Source of the DNA: Xanthomonas rydalmerensis | GTDB taxonomy: Bacteria; Pseudomonadota; Gammaproteobacteria; Xanthomonadales; Xanthomonadaceae | DNA length: 64,000 nt | Direction of reading: 5' to 3' | NCBI RefSeq assembly: GCF_033170385.1 | Contig: NZ_CP126170.1 | Coordinates: 1,760,001-1,824,000, forward strand | In this document: piece by piece, positions 49,865-60,345 of the stretch | How the letters are laid out: the number at the start of each line of letters is the position of its first letter | How positions within the stretch are numbered: position 1 is the first letter of the stretch | Made by a program: the position numbers and the translations under genes | Notes under the pieces: model-generated | The model's database searches: none | What the model saw: only the letters and a program-made list of their open reading frames with translations | Told to the model about the DNA's origin: nothing

Positions 49865-52800
49865 GCGAGGGGCGTTTCAACCTTTCCGCGCTCGCGGTCC
49901 GCGAGCGCTCGATCACCCTGTTCCTGATCTTCCTGATTTCCGTGGCGGGGATCGTCGCGTTTCTCCATCTCGGGCGCGCGGAAGACCCGCCGTTCACGAT
50001 CAAGCAGATGACGGTCGTCACCGCCTGGCCGGGCGCGACCGCGCAGGAGATGCAGGACCAGGTCGCCGAGCCGCTGGAAAAGCGCCTGCAGGAACTGCGC
50101 TGGTACGACCGGGCGGAAACCTATACGCGTCCGGGATTGGCGGTCACGATGCTGTCGCTGCTCGACAGAACGCCGCCGTCGCAAGTCCAGGAGCAGTTCT
50201 ACCAGGCGCGCAAGAAGCTGGGGGACGAGGCCGGGAAGTTGCCGGCCGGGGTCATCGGGCCGATGCTCAACGACGAGTATGCGGACGTGACCTTCGCGTT
50301 GTTCGCGCTCAAGGCCAAGGGCGAACCGCAGCGCCTGCTGGTGCGCGATGCCGAGGCGCTGCGCCAGCAGTTGCTGCACGTGCCCGGGGTGAAGAAGGTC
50401 AACATCATCGGCGAGCAGCCCGAGCGCATCTTCGTGTCGTTCTCGCACGACCGCCTGGCGACGCTGGGGGTCACGCCGCAGGAGATCTTCGCTGCGCTGA
50501 ACGGCCAGAACGCGTTGACGCCGGCCGGTTCCATCGAGACCCAGGGGCCGCAGGTGGTGGTTCGCCTCGACGGTGCGCTCGACACGCTGGACAAGATCCG
50601 CCGCACGCCCATCGTGGCGCAGGGCCGCACATTGAAGCTGTCGGACGTGGCGACGGTCGAGCGTGGCTACGAAGATCCGGCCACTTTCCTGGTGCGCAAC
50701 AACGGTGAGCCGGCGCTGTTGCTGGGCGTGGTGATGCGCGACGACTGGAACGGGCTCGATCTGGGCAAGGTGCTGGAAGCGGAGGTCGGCCGCATCAATG
50801 CGGCACTGCCGCTGGGCATGCGCCTGGACAAGGTGACCGATCAGGCGGTGAACATCCGCGCGGCGGTCGACGAGTTCATGGTCAAGTTCTTCGTCGCGCT
50901 GCTGGTGGTGATGGTGGTGTGCTTCCTCAGCATGGGTTGGCGCGTCGGCGTCGTGGTCGCGGCAGCGGTGCCGCTGACCCTGGCGGCGGTGTTCGTCATC
51001 ATGGCGGCCACCGGCAAGAACTTCGACCGCATCACGCTCGGCTCGTTGATCCTGGCGCTGGGCCTGCTGGTCGACGATGCCATCATCGCCATCGAAATGA
51101 TGGTGGTGAAGATGGAGGAGGGCTACAGCCGCATCAAGGCCTCCGCCTACGCCTGGAGCCACACGGCCGCGCCCATGCTGTCCGGCACGCTGGTCACCGC
51201 CATCGGCTTCATGCCCAACGGGTTCGCGCGCTCCACCGCGGGCGAATACACCGGCAACATGTTCTGGATCGTCGGCATCGCGCTGATCGTGTCCTGGGTG
51301 GTGGCGGTGGCATTCACTCCCTACCTCGGCGTGAAGCTGCTGCCGGAGATCCAGAAGATCGAGGGCGGGCATGCCGCCATCTACGACACCCCTCGCTACA
51401 ACCGTTTCCGCCAGGTGCTCGGCCGCGTCATTGCCCGCAAGTGGCTGGTAGCCGGCGCGGTGCTTGGAACGTTCGTGCTGGCGGTGGTCGGCATGGGCCT
51501 GGTCAAGAAACAGTTCTTCCCGACCTCCGACCGGCCGGAAGTGCTGGTCGAAGTGCAGATGCCGTACGGCACATCCATCGCGCAGACCAGCGCCGCGACG
51601 GCGAAGGTCGAAGCGTGGCTGGCGCGACAGAAGGAAGCCAGGGTCGTGACGGCCTACATCGGCCAGGGCGCCCCGCGGTTCTTCCTGGCGATGGCGCCGG
51701 AACTGCCCGATCCCTCGTTCGCCAAGGTCGTGGCGCTGGCCGGCGACGACAAGGAACGGGAAGCCCTCAAGGTCAGGCTGCGCCGCGCCGTGGCCGACGG
51801 CTTGGTGCCCGAAGCGCGGGTGCGCGTCACCCAGATCGTGTTCGGCCCACCGTCGCCGTTTCCGGTGGCCTATCGGGTGATGGGACCCGACCCGGACACG
51901 CTGCGTGCGATCGCGCATCGCGTCGAAGGCGTGATGCGCGCCAGTCCGATGCTGCGCACGGTCAACACCGATTGGGGCACGCGCGTGCCGACCCTGCACT
52001 TCACGCTCGATCAGGAGCGCCTGCAGGCGATCGGCCTGACCTCCAATTCGGTCGCCGTGCAACTGCAGTTCCTGCTCAGCGGAGTGCCGTTGACGGAGGT
52101 GCGCGAGGATATCCGGTCGGTGCAGGTGGTCGGCCGTGCGGCGGGCGACATCCGCCTGGATCCTGCGAAGATCGGCGGCTTCACCCTGGTCGGTTCGGCA
52201 GGGCAACGCATCCCGCTGTCGCAGGTGGGCCAGGTCGAGGTGCGGATGGAGGATCCAATCCTGCGCCGCCGCGACCGCACCCCGGCCATCACCGTGCGTG
52301 GCGACATCGCCGACGGGCTGCAACCCCCGGACGTGTCCACCGCGGTCCTGAAACAGTTGCAGCCGATCGTCGCGGCGCTTCCGTCCGGGTATCGGGTCGA
52401 ACAGGCCGGCTCCATCGAGGAATCGGCCAAGGCCACGACGGCGATGCTGCCGTTGTTCCCGATCATGATTGCGCTGACCCTGCTCATCATCATTCTGCAG
52501 GTGCGCTCGATCGCGGCCATGGTCATGGTGTTCGCCACCAGCCCGCTGGGCTTGATCGGCGTGGTGCCGACCTTGCTGCTGTTCCAGCAGCCGTTCGGCA
52601 TCAACGCGCTGGTCGGGCTGATCGCGCTGTCGGGCATTCTGATGCGCAACACCTTGATCCTGATCGGGCAGATCCATCACAACGAACGCGACGGCTTGAG
52701 TCCGTTCGATGCCGTGGTCGAGGCCACCGTGCAGCGCGCGCGGCCGGTGATCCTGACGGCACTGGCGGCGGTGCTGGCCTTCATCCCGCTGACCCATTCC

Positions 52801-52932
52801 GTGTTCTGGGGGACGCTGGCCTACACCCTGATCGGCGGCACGCTGGCCGGCACGGTGCTGACGCTGGTGTTCCTGCCGGCCATGTACGCCATCTGGTTCA
52901 AGATCAAGCCAGCGCCTGTGCAACAGCGCTGA
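49861..52932 (+). CDS. RND-family efflux permease
   Basis: 1023 aa, the full length for an HAE-type RND pump. It has twelve membrane segments in two halves with large periplasmic loops. The proton relay region of helix 4 reads [15 protein letters not shown] (two adjacent Asp), and the second half has [16 protein letters not shown]. Typical motifs are [22 protein letters not shown] and [17 protein letters not shown]. It uses proton motive force to expel drugs, detergents or metabolites through the adaptor and the divergently encoded channel. The substrate is unknown. The start overlaps the adaptor stop. Confidence 0.95.
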   Translation: MSEGRFNLSALAVRERSITLFLIFLISVAGIVAFLHLGRAEDPPFTIKQMTVVTAWPGATAQEMQDQVAEPLEKRLQELRWYDRAETYTRPGLAVTMLSLLDRTPPSQVQEQFYQARKKLGDEAGKLPAGVIGPMLNDEYADVTFALFALKAKGEPQRLLVRDAEALRQQLLHVPGVKKVNIIGEQPERIFVSFSHDRLATLGVTPQEIFAALNGQNALTPAGSIETQGPQVVVRLDGALDTLDKIRRTPIVAQGRTLKLSDVATVERGYEDPATFLVRNNGEPALLLGVVMRDDWNGLDLGKVLEAEVGRINAALPLGMRLDKVTDQAVNIRAAVDEFMVKFFVALLVVMVVCFLSMGWRVGVVVAAAVPLTLAAVFVIMAATGKNFDRITLGSLILALGLLVDDAIIAIEMMVVKMEEGYSRIKASAYAWSHTAAPMLSGTLVTAIGFMPNGFARSTAGEYTGNMFWIVGIALIVSWVVAVAFTPYLGVKLLPEIQKIEGGHAAIYDTPRYNRFRQVLGRVIARKWLVAGAVLGTFVLAVVGMGLVKKQFFPTSDRPEVLVEVQMPYGTSIAQTSAATAKVEAWLARQKEARVVTAYIGQGAPRFFLAMAPELPDPSFAKVVALAGDDKEREALKVRLRRAVADGLVPEARVRVTQIVFGPPSPFPVAYRVMGPDPDTLRAIAHRVEGVMRASPMLRTVNTDWGTRVPTLHFTLDQERLQAIGLTSNSVAVQLQFLLSGVPLTEVREDIRSVQVVGRAAGDIRLDPAKIGGFTLVGSAGQRIPLSQVGQVEVRMEDPILRRRDRTPAITVRGDIADGLQPPDVSTAVLKQLQPIVAALPSGYRVEQAGSIEESAKATTAMLPLFPIMIALTLLIIILQVRSIAAMVMVFATSPLGLIGVVPTLLLFQQPFGINALVGLIALSGILMRNTLILIGQIHHNERDGLSPFDAVVEATVQRARPVILTALAAVLAFIPLTHSVFWGTLAYTLIGGTLAGTVLTLVFLPAMYAIWFKIKPAPVQQR

Positions 52933-52967
52933 CCGTCGCCCTCTATCGCCACAGGAAAGGAACTGCC

Positions 52968-53774
52968 ATGTCGAATTCCACGGTCGTTGTCGTGACCGGC
53001 GTTTCATCGGGCATCGGGCGCGCCGCCGCCCTGGCCTTCGCCGAGCGGGGGTGCCGTGTGTTCGGCACCGTCCGCGATGTCGAAAAAGCACAGGCGTTGC
53101 CGGGCATTGCGTTGGTGGAAATGGATGTGCGCGACGACGCCTCCGTGCAACGGGCGATCGGCAACGTCGTCGCGCAAGCCGGCACGATCGACGTGCTGGT
53201 CAACAGTGCCGGCGTGACCTTGATCGGTGCGCTGGAGGAAACATCGGTGGTCGAGGCCCAGGCCGTGTTCGAGACCAACCTGTTCGGCCTGTTGCGCACG
53301 ATCCAGGCGGTGCTGCCGCACATGCGCGAGCGGCGGTCCGGCCGGATCGTCAACGTCAGCTCGGTGCTGGGCTTTCTGCCCGCGCCCTACATGGCGGTCT
53401 ATGCGGCCTCCAAGCATGCGGTGGAGGGGTTGTCCGAAACCCTGGATCACGAAGTTCGCCGCTTCGGCGTCCGTGTGTCCTTGGTCGAGCCGTCCTTCAC
53501 CAGGACCAACCTGGAGCTCAACAGCCCCCAGGCCGTGGCCAGCATCCCGGCCTACGGCGAGGAACGTGCGACGGTGTCGAAGGCCATCCGGCAAAAGGTG
53601 CAGGACGCGCCGGCGCCGGACGGCGTCGTCGACGCGATTCTCGACGCCGCCCTGGGCACATGGAAGATGCGCCACACGCCCCGCGGCGAGGCTGCGCTTC
53701 TGGCCAAGCTGCGCCGCTTCCTGCCCGCAGGTCCGCTCGGGAAAGGGCTCAGGCGGACCTTCGGGCTGCGCTGA
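52968..53774 (+). CDS. Short-chain dehydrogenase/reductase in the RND operon
   Basis: 268 aa, classical SDR. The nucleotide motif TGVSSGIG is at 10-17, NSAG follows strand 4, the catalytic Ser is in VNVSSVLG and YAASK provides Tyr and Lys. AGGAAAGGAA is a strong ribosome binding site 5-14 bases before the ATG. It follows the pump gene by 35 bases and should be co-transcribed, so it may modify a substrate of the pump (inference). Its C-terminal half resembles SDRs of the oxidoreductase type that accept carbonyl lipids or sterol-like compounds, but I cannot name a substrate. Confidence 0.92.
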   Translation: MSNSTVVVVTGVSSGIGRAAALAFAERGCRVFGTVRDVEKAQALPGIALVEMDVRDDASVQRAIGNVVAQAGTIDVLVNSAGVTLIGALEETSVVEAQAVFETNLFGLLRTIQAVLPHMRERRSGRIVNVSSVLGFLPAPYMAVYAASKHAVEGLSETLDHEVRRFGVRVSLVEPSFTRTNLELNSPQAVASIPAYGEERATVSKAIRQKVQDAPAPDGVVDAILDAALGTWKMRHTPRGEAALLAKLRRFLPAGPLGKGLRRTFGLR

Positions 53775-53957
53775 CGCGTCCATCGCGCCTGCAGCAGGCG
53801 GCGCGGCTGGCGCAAACGCGGGCCGGCGGCAGACGGCCGCCATTCGCGATGCCGTCGATCGCTGTCACGTCCAGAGGCGAGCCGCCCGCGTGCGTAGCGG
53901 CAGGACGGAGGCGCCATGCGCCACGGCCGTGCCATGGCCTCATGCCATGCTGCAATG

Positions 53958-53983
53958 AAAAAGCTCCGCGACGCGCACGGAGC
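53958..53983 (-). terminator. Terminator of the pst-phoU operon
   Basis: Read leftwards: GCTCCG, a 9-base loop, CGGAGC, then five U. It is 52 bases beyond the phoU stop and convergent with the RND/SDR operon. Confidence 0.8.
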
Positions 53984-54035
53984 CGGGGAAAGGCGAGGGC
54001 GGCGACCGGCGTGCGGCCGGTCCGCCCGCGACGCT

Positions 54036-54746
54036 TCAGATGCCGCTGGTGGAACTGGTTTCGTCGCGCTTGTCGCGCGGCGGCAGCGGCTGGTCGCCGT
54101 GCACCAGGAACCACACGTTCTCGGCGATGTTGGTGGCGTGGTCGCCGATCCGCTCCAGGTTCTTGGCCATGAACAGCAGGTGCGTGCACGGGGTGATATT
54201 GCGCGGATCTTCCATCATGTAGGTCAGCAGCTCGCGGAACAGCGCGGTGTACTGCGCATCGAGCTGCGCGTCGCCCTGGCGCACCAGCAGCGCGGCGTCG
54301 GCGTCGTTGTGCTGGTAGGCGGCCAGCGCCGCGCGCACCTGTTCGGCGGCGAGCTTGCCGAGCTGGCGCAGGCCTAGGGTCTGCGGCATCGGCGGCGACA
54401 TGTTCAGCGCGATCGAGCGCTTGGCGACGTTGGCGGCGTAGTCGCCGATGCGTTCGACGTCGGCGGGAATGCGCAGGCCGGCCAGGATCTCGCGCAGGTC
54501 GCGCGCCATCGGCCCGCGCAGCGCCAGGCGCATCACGTCATGGCTGATGGAGTGCTCGAGCGCGTCGATCGCTTCGTCGTTGACGACGATGCGCAGCGCG
54601 GCGTTGTCGTCGCGGCGTTCGACCACGTCCAGCGCCGCTTCCAACTGCGCCACCGCGGTTTCGCCCATGCGCACGATCTCGGCGGCGAGGCGATGCTGTT
54701 CTTCGTCGTAGCTCTTCACGATGTGCTCGTTGGGCTGAGTGTTCAT
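54036..54746 (-). CDS. phoU: Phosphate signalling protein PhoU
   Basis: 236 aa. Two three-helix PhoU repeats with metal-binding E/DxxxD motifs (NDEAIDALEHSISHD; RIPADVERIGDYAANVAKRS; LLFMAKNLERIGDHATNIAEN). PhoU links the Pst transporter to the PhoR/PhoB sensor system and keeps the regulon off when phosphate is plentiful. It is last in the operon, 130 bases after pstB. phoB and phoR are not in this window. Confidence 0.96.
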   Translation of the reverse strand: MNTQPNEHIVKSYDEEQHRLAAEIVRMGETAVAQLEAALDVVERRDDNAALRIVVNDEAIDALEHSISHDVMRLALRGPMARDLREILAGLRIPADVERIGDYAANVAKRSIALNMSPPMPQTLGLRQLGKLAAEQVRAALAAYQHNDADAALLVRQGDAQLDAQYTALFRELLTYMMEDPRNITPCTHLLFMAKNLERIGDHATNIAENVWFLVHGDQPLPPRDKRDETSSTSGI

Positions 54747-54876
54747 GTCGTAGGTCCAATAGGTGCGTTGGTGTCGCCGCGGCCATGCCTGGCGCTGCGG
54801 TGCTGGCGTCGCCGGACGCCCGCCCGGAGGGCGGCGGGCGCGGCCGCTGCGACGAGGCAGCGGCGGCCGCGGCGGC

Positions 54877-55716
54877 TCAGCCGAAACGGCCGGTGATGTA
54901 GTCTTCGGTCTGCTGCTTGTTCGGCTGCGAGAAGATGATCTCGGTGCGGTCGTGCTCGATCAGGTCGCCCAGGTACATGAAGGCGGTGTAGTCGGACACG
55001 CGCGCGGCCTGCTGCATGTTGTGGGTGACGATGACGATGGTGTAGTCGGTCTTCAGTTCTTCCACCAGCTGCTCGATGCGGCTGGTCGAGATCGGGTCCA
55101 GCGCCGAGGTCGGCTCGTCGAGCAGCAGCACGTCCGGACGCAGCGCCACCGCGCGGGCGATGCACAGGCGCTGCTGCTGGCCGCCGGACAGGCCCAGCGC
55201 GCTCTGCCCGAGCTTGTCCTTGACCTCGTCCCACAACGCACCCTGGCGCAGCGCGTGCTCGACGCGGTTGGCCATGTCCGCCTTGGACAGCTTCTCGTGG
55301 TGGCGGATGCCGTAGGCGACGTTCTCGAAGATGGTCATCGGGAACGGCACCGGCTTCTGGAACACCATGCCGACCTTGCTGCGCAGGCGGTTCATCGGGT
55401 ACTTCGGCGACAGGATGTTCTCGCCGTCCAGCATCACTTCGCCGCGTGCCTCCAGCTTCGGGTACAGCGCATAGATGCGGTTGAAGATGCGCAGCAGGGT
55501 GGACTTGCCGCAGCCGGACGGGCCGATCAGCGCGGTGACGCGCTTCTCCGGCACTTCCAGGTTGATGCTCTTCAGCGCGTGGTACTTGTCGTAGTAGAAG
55601 TCCAGGCCGCGCGCGGCGATCTTGACCGGCGACGGCGCCAGTGCGGTGTGCCCGTGGGGCATGGCGATGCGATGCATCGGTGCGGCGTTGTGGTGATCGT
55701 TCATGGCCGGGTCCAT
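54877..55716 (-). CDS. pstB: Phosphate ABC transporter ATP-binding protein
   Basis: 279 aa. Walker [11 protein letters not shown]-loop [12 protein letters not shown] signature LSGGQQQR, Walker [13 protein letters not shown] and the H-loop THNMQQA are all present, with PstB-specific [14 protein letters not shown] and [15 protein letters not shown]. It powers phosphate uptake by PstC/PstA. ATG 55716 and ATG 55704 are both possible; neither has a good ribosome binding site. It lies seven bases after pstA. The N-terminus is 20-25 residues longer than in E. coli. Confidence 0.96.
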   Translation of the reverse strand: MDPAMNDHHNAAPMHRIAMPHGHTALAPSPVKIAARGLDFYYDKYHALKSINLEVPEKRVTALIGPSGCGKSTLLRIFNRIYALYPKLEARGEVMLDGENILSPKYPMNRLRSKVGMVFQKPVPFPMTIFENVAYGIRHHEKLSKADMANRVEHALRQGALWDEVKDKLGQSALGLSGGQQQRLCIARAVALRPDVLLLDEPTSALDPISTSRIEQLVEELKTDYTIVIVTHNMQQAARVSDYTAFMYLGDLIEHDRTEIIFSQPNKQQTEDYITGRFG

Positions 55717-55723
55717 AGGAGGC

Positions 55724-56590
55724 TCAATCGTTGGATGTCTTGTAGCGCCGCAGAATGCCGCGGGCGCCGAGGCTGACCAGCAGCACGAACACGGTCAGCA
55801 CCAGGGCGCCCGACCAGGCCAATTGCTGCCAGGTGGGGTAGGGGCTGCCGGCGAAGGAGTTCATCACCACCGGGACGCTCGCCATCGGCTGCATGATGTT
55901 GTTGTTCCAGTACTGGTTGCCGAACGCGGTGAACAGCAGCGGCGCGGTCTCGCCGCTGATGCGCGCCAGCGCCAGCAGCACGCCGGTGACGATGCCGGCC
56001 GAAGCGCTGCGGTACAGCACCTGGATGGTCACCTTCCATTGCGGAATGCCCAAGGACAGGGCCGCTTCGCGCATCTGCGCCGGCACCAGACGCAGCATCT
56101 CGTCGGTGGTGCGCACCACCACCGGCAGCACGATGAAGGCCAGCGACAGCGCACCGGCCATGGCCGAGAAGCGCCCGCCGGTCTGCATCACGTACAGCGT
56201 ATACACGAACAGGCCGAGCACGATAGACGGCGCCGAGAGCAGGATGTCGTTGACGAAGCGCACCACCTGGCCGGTCTTGCGCGCGTTGCCGTATTCGGCC
56301 AGCCAGGTGCCGGCGGCCACGCCCAGCGGGGTGCCGATCAGCAACGCCAGGCCGCACATCACCGCGCTGCCGAAGAACGCGTTGGCCAGGCCGCCTTCTT
56401 CGCCCGGCGGCGGGGTCATGCGGGTGAACAGGTCCACGTTGATGCCGGAGATGCCCTTGGCCAGCAGCGTCCACAGGATCCAGCCCAGGAACACCAGCCC
56501 GAACAGCGCGGTGAGGCAGGACAGCAGCAGCGCGAACACGTTGATCACGCGGCGGCGGTTGTACAGGCGGTGGGCGACGTCGGCGGCCAT
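55724..56590 (-). CDS. pstA: Phosphate ABC transporter permease PstA
   Basis: 288 aa, with about six membrane segments and the EAA-type loop [53 protein letters not shown] is typical of the PstA periplasmic loop. It forms the inner-membrane channel with PstC, whose gene ends one base upstream, so the pair is translationally coupled. Confidence 0.95.
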   Translation of the reverse strand: MAADVAHRLYNRRRVINVFALLLSCLTALFGLVFLGWILWTLLAKGISGINVDLFTRMTPPPGEEGGLANAFFGSAVMCGLALLIGTPLGVAAGTWLAEYGNARKTGQVVRFVNDILLSAPSIVLGLFVYTLYVMQTGGRFSAMAGALSLAFIVLPVVVRTTDEMLRLVPAQMREAALSLGIPQWKVTIQVLYRSASAGIVTGVLLALARISGETAPLLFTAFGNQYWNNNIMQPMASVPVVMNSFAGSPYPTWQQLAWSGALVLTVFVLLVSLGARGILRRYKTSND

Positions 56591-56591
56591 C

Positions 56592-57566
56592 TCAGTTGCC
56601 CTCCTTGCGCGACAGTTGCGCCAGCATCAGGCGGGCGATCGCCAGCACGATGAAGGTCACGATGAACAGCACGAAGCCCAGCAGCAGCAGCGCCGAGCGG
56701 TAGGTCTCGGTGGCTTCGCCGAAGTCGTTGGCGATCAGCGCGGCGATGGTGGTGCCCGGCTCCAGCAGCGAGGGCGACAGCCGCACCGTGTTGCCGACCA
56801 CGAACGCCACCGCCATGGTCTCGCCGAGCGCGCGGCCCAGGCCCAGGAAGATGCCGCCGATCACCGCCGAGCGGGTGTAGGGCAGCACGATGTCCCAGCT
56901 CACTTCCCACTTGGTCGAGCCTAGCGCGTAGGCCGATTCCTTCAGCCGCGTCGGCACGGTCAGGAACACCTCGCGCATCACCGAGGAGATGAACGGGATC
57001 ACCATGATCGCCAGCACGAAACCGGCGGTGAGCAGGCCGATGCCCAGCGGCGGCCCCTGGAACATCGGGCCGATCAGCGGCAGCGTGCCGAGGTGGTCGT
57101 TGAGCCACGGCGTGCCGTACTCGGTCATCACCGGGACCAGCACGAACAGGCCCCACATGCCGTAGATGATCGACGGGATGCCGGCCAGCAGTTCGATCGC
57201 GGTGCCGATCGGGCCGCGCAGCCAGCGTGGCGACACCTCGGTGAGGAAGAAGGCAATGCCGTAGCTCACCGGCACCGCGATCAGCATCGCGATCAGGGCG
57301 GTGACCAGGGTGCCGTAGATCGGCGCCAGCGCGCCGTATTTGTTCTCGACCGGATTCCATTCGCTGGAATAGAAGAAGCTCAGGCCCTGCATCTGCAGGG
57401 CGTGGCGGCCGCCCCACAGCATCGACAGCGCCGCGCTGGCCAGGGCGACGAGGACGAACACGACGGTGGCGGTGAGGATCCAGCGGAACAGACGGTCGGC
57501 ACGGGCGTCGCGCAGGTCGCGTCCGCGGGGCGCAGTGATCGCTTCGGGAATGACGGTGGCGTTCAT
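56592..57566 (-). CDS. pstC: Phosphate ABC transporter permease PstC
   Basis: 324 aa, with about six membrane segments. The EAA loop reads LKESAYALGSTKWEVSWDIVLPYTRSAVIGG, and SMLWGGRHALQMQGLSFFYSSEWNPVENKYGALAPIYGT-like sequence is the family-specific first loop. It forms the channel with PstA. It lies 238 bases after pstS, behind two strong hairpins, so its level is probably below that of the binding protein. Confidence 0.95.
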   Translation of the reverse strand: MNATVIPEAITAPRGRDLRDARADRLFRWILTATVVFVLVALASAALSMLWGGRHALQMQGLSFFYSSEWNPVENKYGALAPIYGTLVTALIAMLIAVPVSYGIAFFLTEVSPRWLRGPIGTAIELLAGIPSIIYGMWGLFVLVPVMTEYGTPWLNDHLGTLPLIGPMFQGPPLGIGLLTAGFVLAIMVIPFISSVMREVFLTVPTRLKESAYALGSTKWEVSWDIVLPYTRSAVIGGIFLGLGRALGETMAVAFVVGNTVRLSPSLLEPGTTIAALIANDFGEATETYRSALLLLGFVLFIVTFIVLAIARLMLAQLSRKEGN

Positions 57567-57706
57567 GGGCTCGGTATGTGTCGGAGCGCGCGGCGGCGAG
57601 ATCCGATCGTGGCCGCGGCGGGGGTGGCCGCGCGCGGTGGGTGGTTGCGTCGCTCCCGCACAGGCGGGAACCCGAAAGTCCGAAGTACGTGATGCCGAGA
57701 CGGCGA

Positions 57707-57771
57707 CCGGCGCTGCACGATGCAGCGCCGGTGCCGGCGCGCGCGCGACGCCTCACGCGTCGGCGCGCGTG
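57707..57771 (-). promoter_or_regulatory. Two hairpins between pstS and pstC
   Basis: CCGGCGCTGCA-CGA-TGCAGCGCCGG (57707-57731) is a perfect 11-bp stem. A second, slightly imperfect GC-rich stem lies at about 57737-57771. There is no U-tract. Such structures often protect the 3' end of binding-protein mRNA and lower expression of downstream permeases. Confidence 0.55.
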
Positions 57772-57804
57772 CTTCCACCGGCGAGGGCGGAAGCGCTGTC
57801 GCGC

Positions 57805-58902
57805 TTACTTGAACTCCTTGGCCCAGTACGCCTCGATCTGCTGCACCAGCTCCGGCGGCAGTGGCACGTAGTGCAGGGCGTCGGCCTGCGGCTGGCCCTT
57901 CTCGAAGGCCCACTTGAAGAACGCCAGGGTCGCCTTGCTGCGCGCCGGGTCCTTGGCCTGCTTGTGCATCAGCATGAAGTTGGTGGCGGTGATCGGCCAC
58001 GCCTGCGCGCCCGCGGCGTTGGTGATGACCAGGTTGAAGTCCTTGGCGTTGGCCCAGTCGGCCGACGCGGCGGCCGCGGCGAAGCTCTCGGCATTGGGCT
58101 GCACCCAGTTGCCGGCGGCGTTCTGCATCGACGCGTACGGCATCTTGTTCTGCAGCGCGTAGGCCAGTTCGACGTAGCCGATCGAGCCCTTGATCTGCTG
58201 CACGTACGAGGCCACGCCTTCGTTGCCCTTGCCGCCGACGCCGCCCGGCCACTGCACCGAGGTGCCTTCGCCGACCTTGCCCTTCCACTCCGGGCTGACC
58301 TTGGACAGGTAGTTGGTGAAGTTGAAGCTGGTGCCCGAGCCGTCGGAGCGGTGCACCAGGTTGATCTTGGTGTCGGGCAGGGTCACGCCCGGGTTCAGCG
58401 CGGTGAGCGCCGGGTCGTTCCACTTGCTGATCTTGCCCAGGAAGATGTCGGCCAGCACCGGGCCGGTCAGCCGCAGCTTGCCCGCGTCCATGCCGTCCAG
58501 GTTGACCACCGGCACCACCCCCCCAATCGCCGAGGGGAACTGGCCAAGGCCGGCCGCGGCCAGTTCGGCGCTGTCCAGCGGCTTGTCGGAGGAGCCGAAA
58601 TCGACCGTGCCGGCCTTGATCTGGGCGATGCCGCCGCCGGAGCCGATCGACTGGTAGTTGATCTTGTTGCCGGTGGCCGCGTTGTAGTCGGCCGACCACT
58701 TGGAGATCAGCGGGTAGATGAAGGAGGCACCGGCGCCGGAGATCTCCGCCGCGGTCTTGGCGCCGGCGGCCGGGGCGGCAGCGGGCGTCCCGCCTGCCGT
58801 ATCGGCGGCACCCTGCTTGTCGCCGTTGCCGGGCTGGCAGGCGGTGACGGCGAAGGCCAGGGCGAGGGACAGGACGGCAATGCGCGCCGGCTGCAGTTTC
58901 AT
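57805..58902 (-). CDS. pstS: Phosphate-binding lipoprotein PstS
   Basis: 365 aa. The lipobox VTAC (Cys22) indicates lipid anchoring, followed by a Gly/Ala-rich linker (about 23-55). The phosphate-binding core has ISGAGASFIYPLISKW, QSIGSGGGIAQI, VDFGSSDKPLD, LVHRSDGSGTSFNFTNYLS and ITATNFMLMHK. GGAG lies eight bases before the ATG at 58902; upstream in-frame GTG is less likely. It is a paralogue of the gene at 59185, which lacks the lipobox. A Pho-box-like site lies at 58958-58975. Confidence 0.94.
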   Translation of the reverse strand: MKLQPARIAVLSLALAFAVTACQPGNGDKQGAADTAGGTPAAAPAAGAKTAAEISGAGASFIYPLISKWSADYNAATGNKINYQSIGSGGGIAQIKAGTVDFGSSDKPLDSAELAAAGLGQFPSAIGGVVPVVNLDGMDAGKLRLTGPVLADIFLGKISKWNDPALTALNPGVTLPDTKINLVHRSDGSGTSFNFTNYLSKVSPEWKGKVGEGTSVQWPGGVGGKGNEGVASYVQQIKGSIGYVELAYALQNKMPYASMQNAAGNWVQPNAESFAAAAASADWANAKDFNLVITNAAGAQAWPITATNFMLMHKQAKDPARSKATLAFFKWAFEKGQPQADALHYVPLPPELVQQIEAYWAKEFK

Positions 58903-58957
58903 GAGGGTCACTCCGTAGCGAAGAGCACCGGGACATCCGGCGGATGCTCGCTATGAA

Positions 58958-58975
58958 ATGATATTTTTGTTACAG
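58958..58975 (-). promoter_or_regulatory. Pho-box-like site before pstS
   Basis: On the minus strand: CTGTAAC-AAAA-ATATCAT, a 7-4-7 direct repeat; each half matches CTGTCAT at five of seven positions. It lies 56 bases before the pstS ATG and suggests that pstS has its own PhoB-activated promoter. Confidence 0.55.
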
Positions 58976-59101
58976 CCAGATGACTTGCGGATTGGTTGCG
59001 GACGCCATCACGGGATGCGCCAGGCACGCCGTCCCGCAAGGCCGTGGCAGGGCGGGGGATGCGCGCCAATGGCTGGCGGTTGCGCGTCCGCGTTACCGGA
59101 C

Positions 59102-59130
59102 AAAAAAAGACGCGGACCCTGCGGTCCGCG
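59102..59130 (-). terminator. Terminator between the two phosphate-binding protein genes
   Basis: Read leftwards: CGCGGACC-GCAG-GGTCCGCG, two bases, then seven U. It lies 54 bases beyond the stop of the upstream gene (59185), which should therefore be transcribed mainly on its own. Confidence 0.85.
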
Positions 59131-59184
59131 CCTTCGGGGTATCGCCGTGCCGGCGCGCGAGTGCCGGATGGGCGAGACGCCGGC

Positions 59185-60198
59185 TTACTTCATGTTCTGC
59201 GCCCAGTAGGCTTCGATCTGCTTGACCAGCGGCTCCGGCAGCGGCACGTAGTCCAGCGCCTTGGCCTGCGGCTGGCCCTGCTCGAACGACCACTTGAAGA
59301 AGTCCAGCGCGGCCTTCGACGACGCCGGCTTCTTGGCCTTCTTGTACATGATGGCCCAGGTGGTGGCGGTGATCGGCCACGCGTCCTGGCCCGGCGCGTT
59401 GGTCATGATCAGGTTGAAGTCCTTGGCCGACTTCCAGTCCGCGGTGGCGGCGGCAGCGGAGAAGGTCTTGTCGTCCGGCATCACGAAACGGCCGGCGGCG
59501 TTCTTCATGCCGGCGTAGTTGAGCTTGTTCTGCAGCGCGTAGGCGTACTCGACGTAGCCGATGCCGCCGCGGATCTGCTTGACGTAGGCGGCCACGCCTT
59601 CGTTGCCCTTGCCGCCGATGCCGGCCGGCCACTGCACGGCGGTGCCTTCACCGACCTTGCTCTTCCACTCCGGGCTGACCTTGGACAGGTAGTTGGTGAA
59701 GTTGAAGCTGGTGCCCGAACCGTCGGAGCGGTGCACGATGGTGATCTTCAGGTCGGGCAGGGCCAGGCCCGGGTTCAGCGCGGCGATCGCCGGGTCGTTC
59801 CACTTGCTGATCTTGCCGAGGAAGATGTTGGCCAGCACGGTGCCGTCGAGCTTCATCGCGCCCGGGGCCACGCCCGCCACGTTGAACACCGGCACGATGC
59901 CGCCGATCACGACCGGAAACTGGCCCAGGCCGAACTTTTCCAGCTCCGCGCCGCTCAGCGGCTTGTCGGAGGCGCCGAAATCGACCGTGGCCGCCTGGAT
60001 CTGCGCGATGCCGCCGCCGGAGCCGATCGACTGGTAGTTGACGCGGTTGCCGCTTTTCTCGGCATAGGCAGCCGACCACTTCGACAGCACCGGGTAGACG
60101 AAGCTGGAGCCTGCGCCGGTGACATCGGTGGCTTGCGCCGCGAGCGAAAACGTAGCGACCGCGGCGGCTGCCAGCAGTCGGAGCTTGAGGGAACGCAT
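59185..60198 (-). CDS. Second periplasmic phosphate-binding protein (PstS paralogue)
   Basis: 337 aa. A cleavable signal peptide (ending AQA, about 23) and no lipobox, so a free periplasmic protein, unlike the lipoprotein at 57805. Core motifs match PstS (VTGAGSSFVYPVLSKW, QSIGSGGGIAQI, VDFGASDKPLS, IVHRSDGSGTSFNFTNYLS). In Xanthomonas citri a second binding protein beside pstSCAB has been called PhoX; this gene has that position. AGGAG lies before the ATG at 60198. A Pho-box-like site precedes it and a strong terminator follows it. Confidence 0.93.
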   Translation of the reverse strand: MRSLKLRLLAAAAVATFSLAAQATDVTGAGSSFVYPVLSKWSAAYAEKSGNRVNYQSIGSGGGIAQIQAATVDFGASDKPLSGAELEKFGLGQFPVVIGGIVPVFNVAGVAPGAMKLDGTVLANIFLGKISKWNDPAIAALNPGLALPDLKITIVHRSDGSGTSFNFTNYLSKVSPEWKSKVGEGTAVQWPAGIGGKGNEGVAAYVKQIRGGIGYVEYAYALQNKLNYAGMKNAAGRFVMPDDKTFSAAAATADWKSAKDFNLIMTNAPGQDAWPITATTWAIMYKKAKKPASSKAALDFFKWSFEQGQPQAKALDYVPLPEPLVKQIEAYWAQNMK

Positions 60199-60290
60199 CG
60201 GGAGAACTCCTGAAATAGGTGGTATCCGGCACCCCTGGCCGGCATCGGCTGCATTCCAAGACTTTTTCATGAACGTCTGAAGAAAATCAG

Positions 60291-60308
60291 ATGTCATTCC
60301 GGTGACAG
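60291..60308 (-). promoter_or_regulatory. Pho-box-like site before the second phosphate-binding protein
   Basis: On the minus strand: CTGTCAC-CGGA-ATGACAT, 7-4-7 spacing. The first half differs from CTGTCAT at one position and the second at two. It lies 93 bases before the start codon. Confidence 0.6.
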
Positions 60309-60345
60309 CCTTCCCGGCAAGGGGTGCCTTCGTTCAGACATGAGG

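Noticed and set aside
49525..53091. Open frame of 1188 codons on the minus strand
   Set aside because: It lies fully opposite the RND adaptor and pump genes, is rich in Arg/His/Gln/Asp like antisense frames of GC-rich genes, and has no family motif or ribosome binding site.
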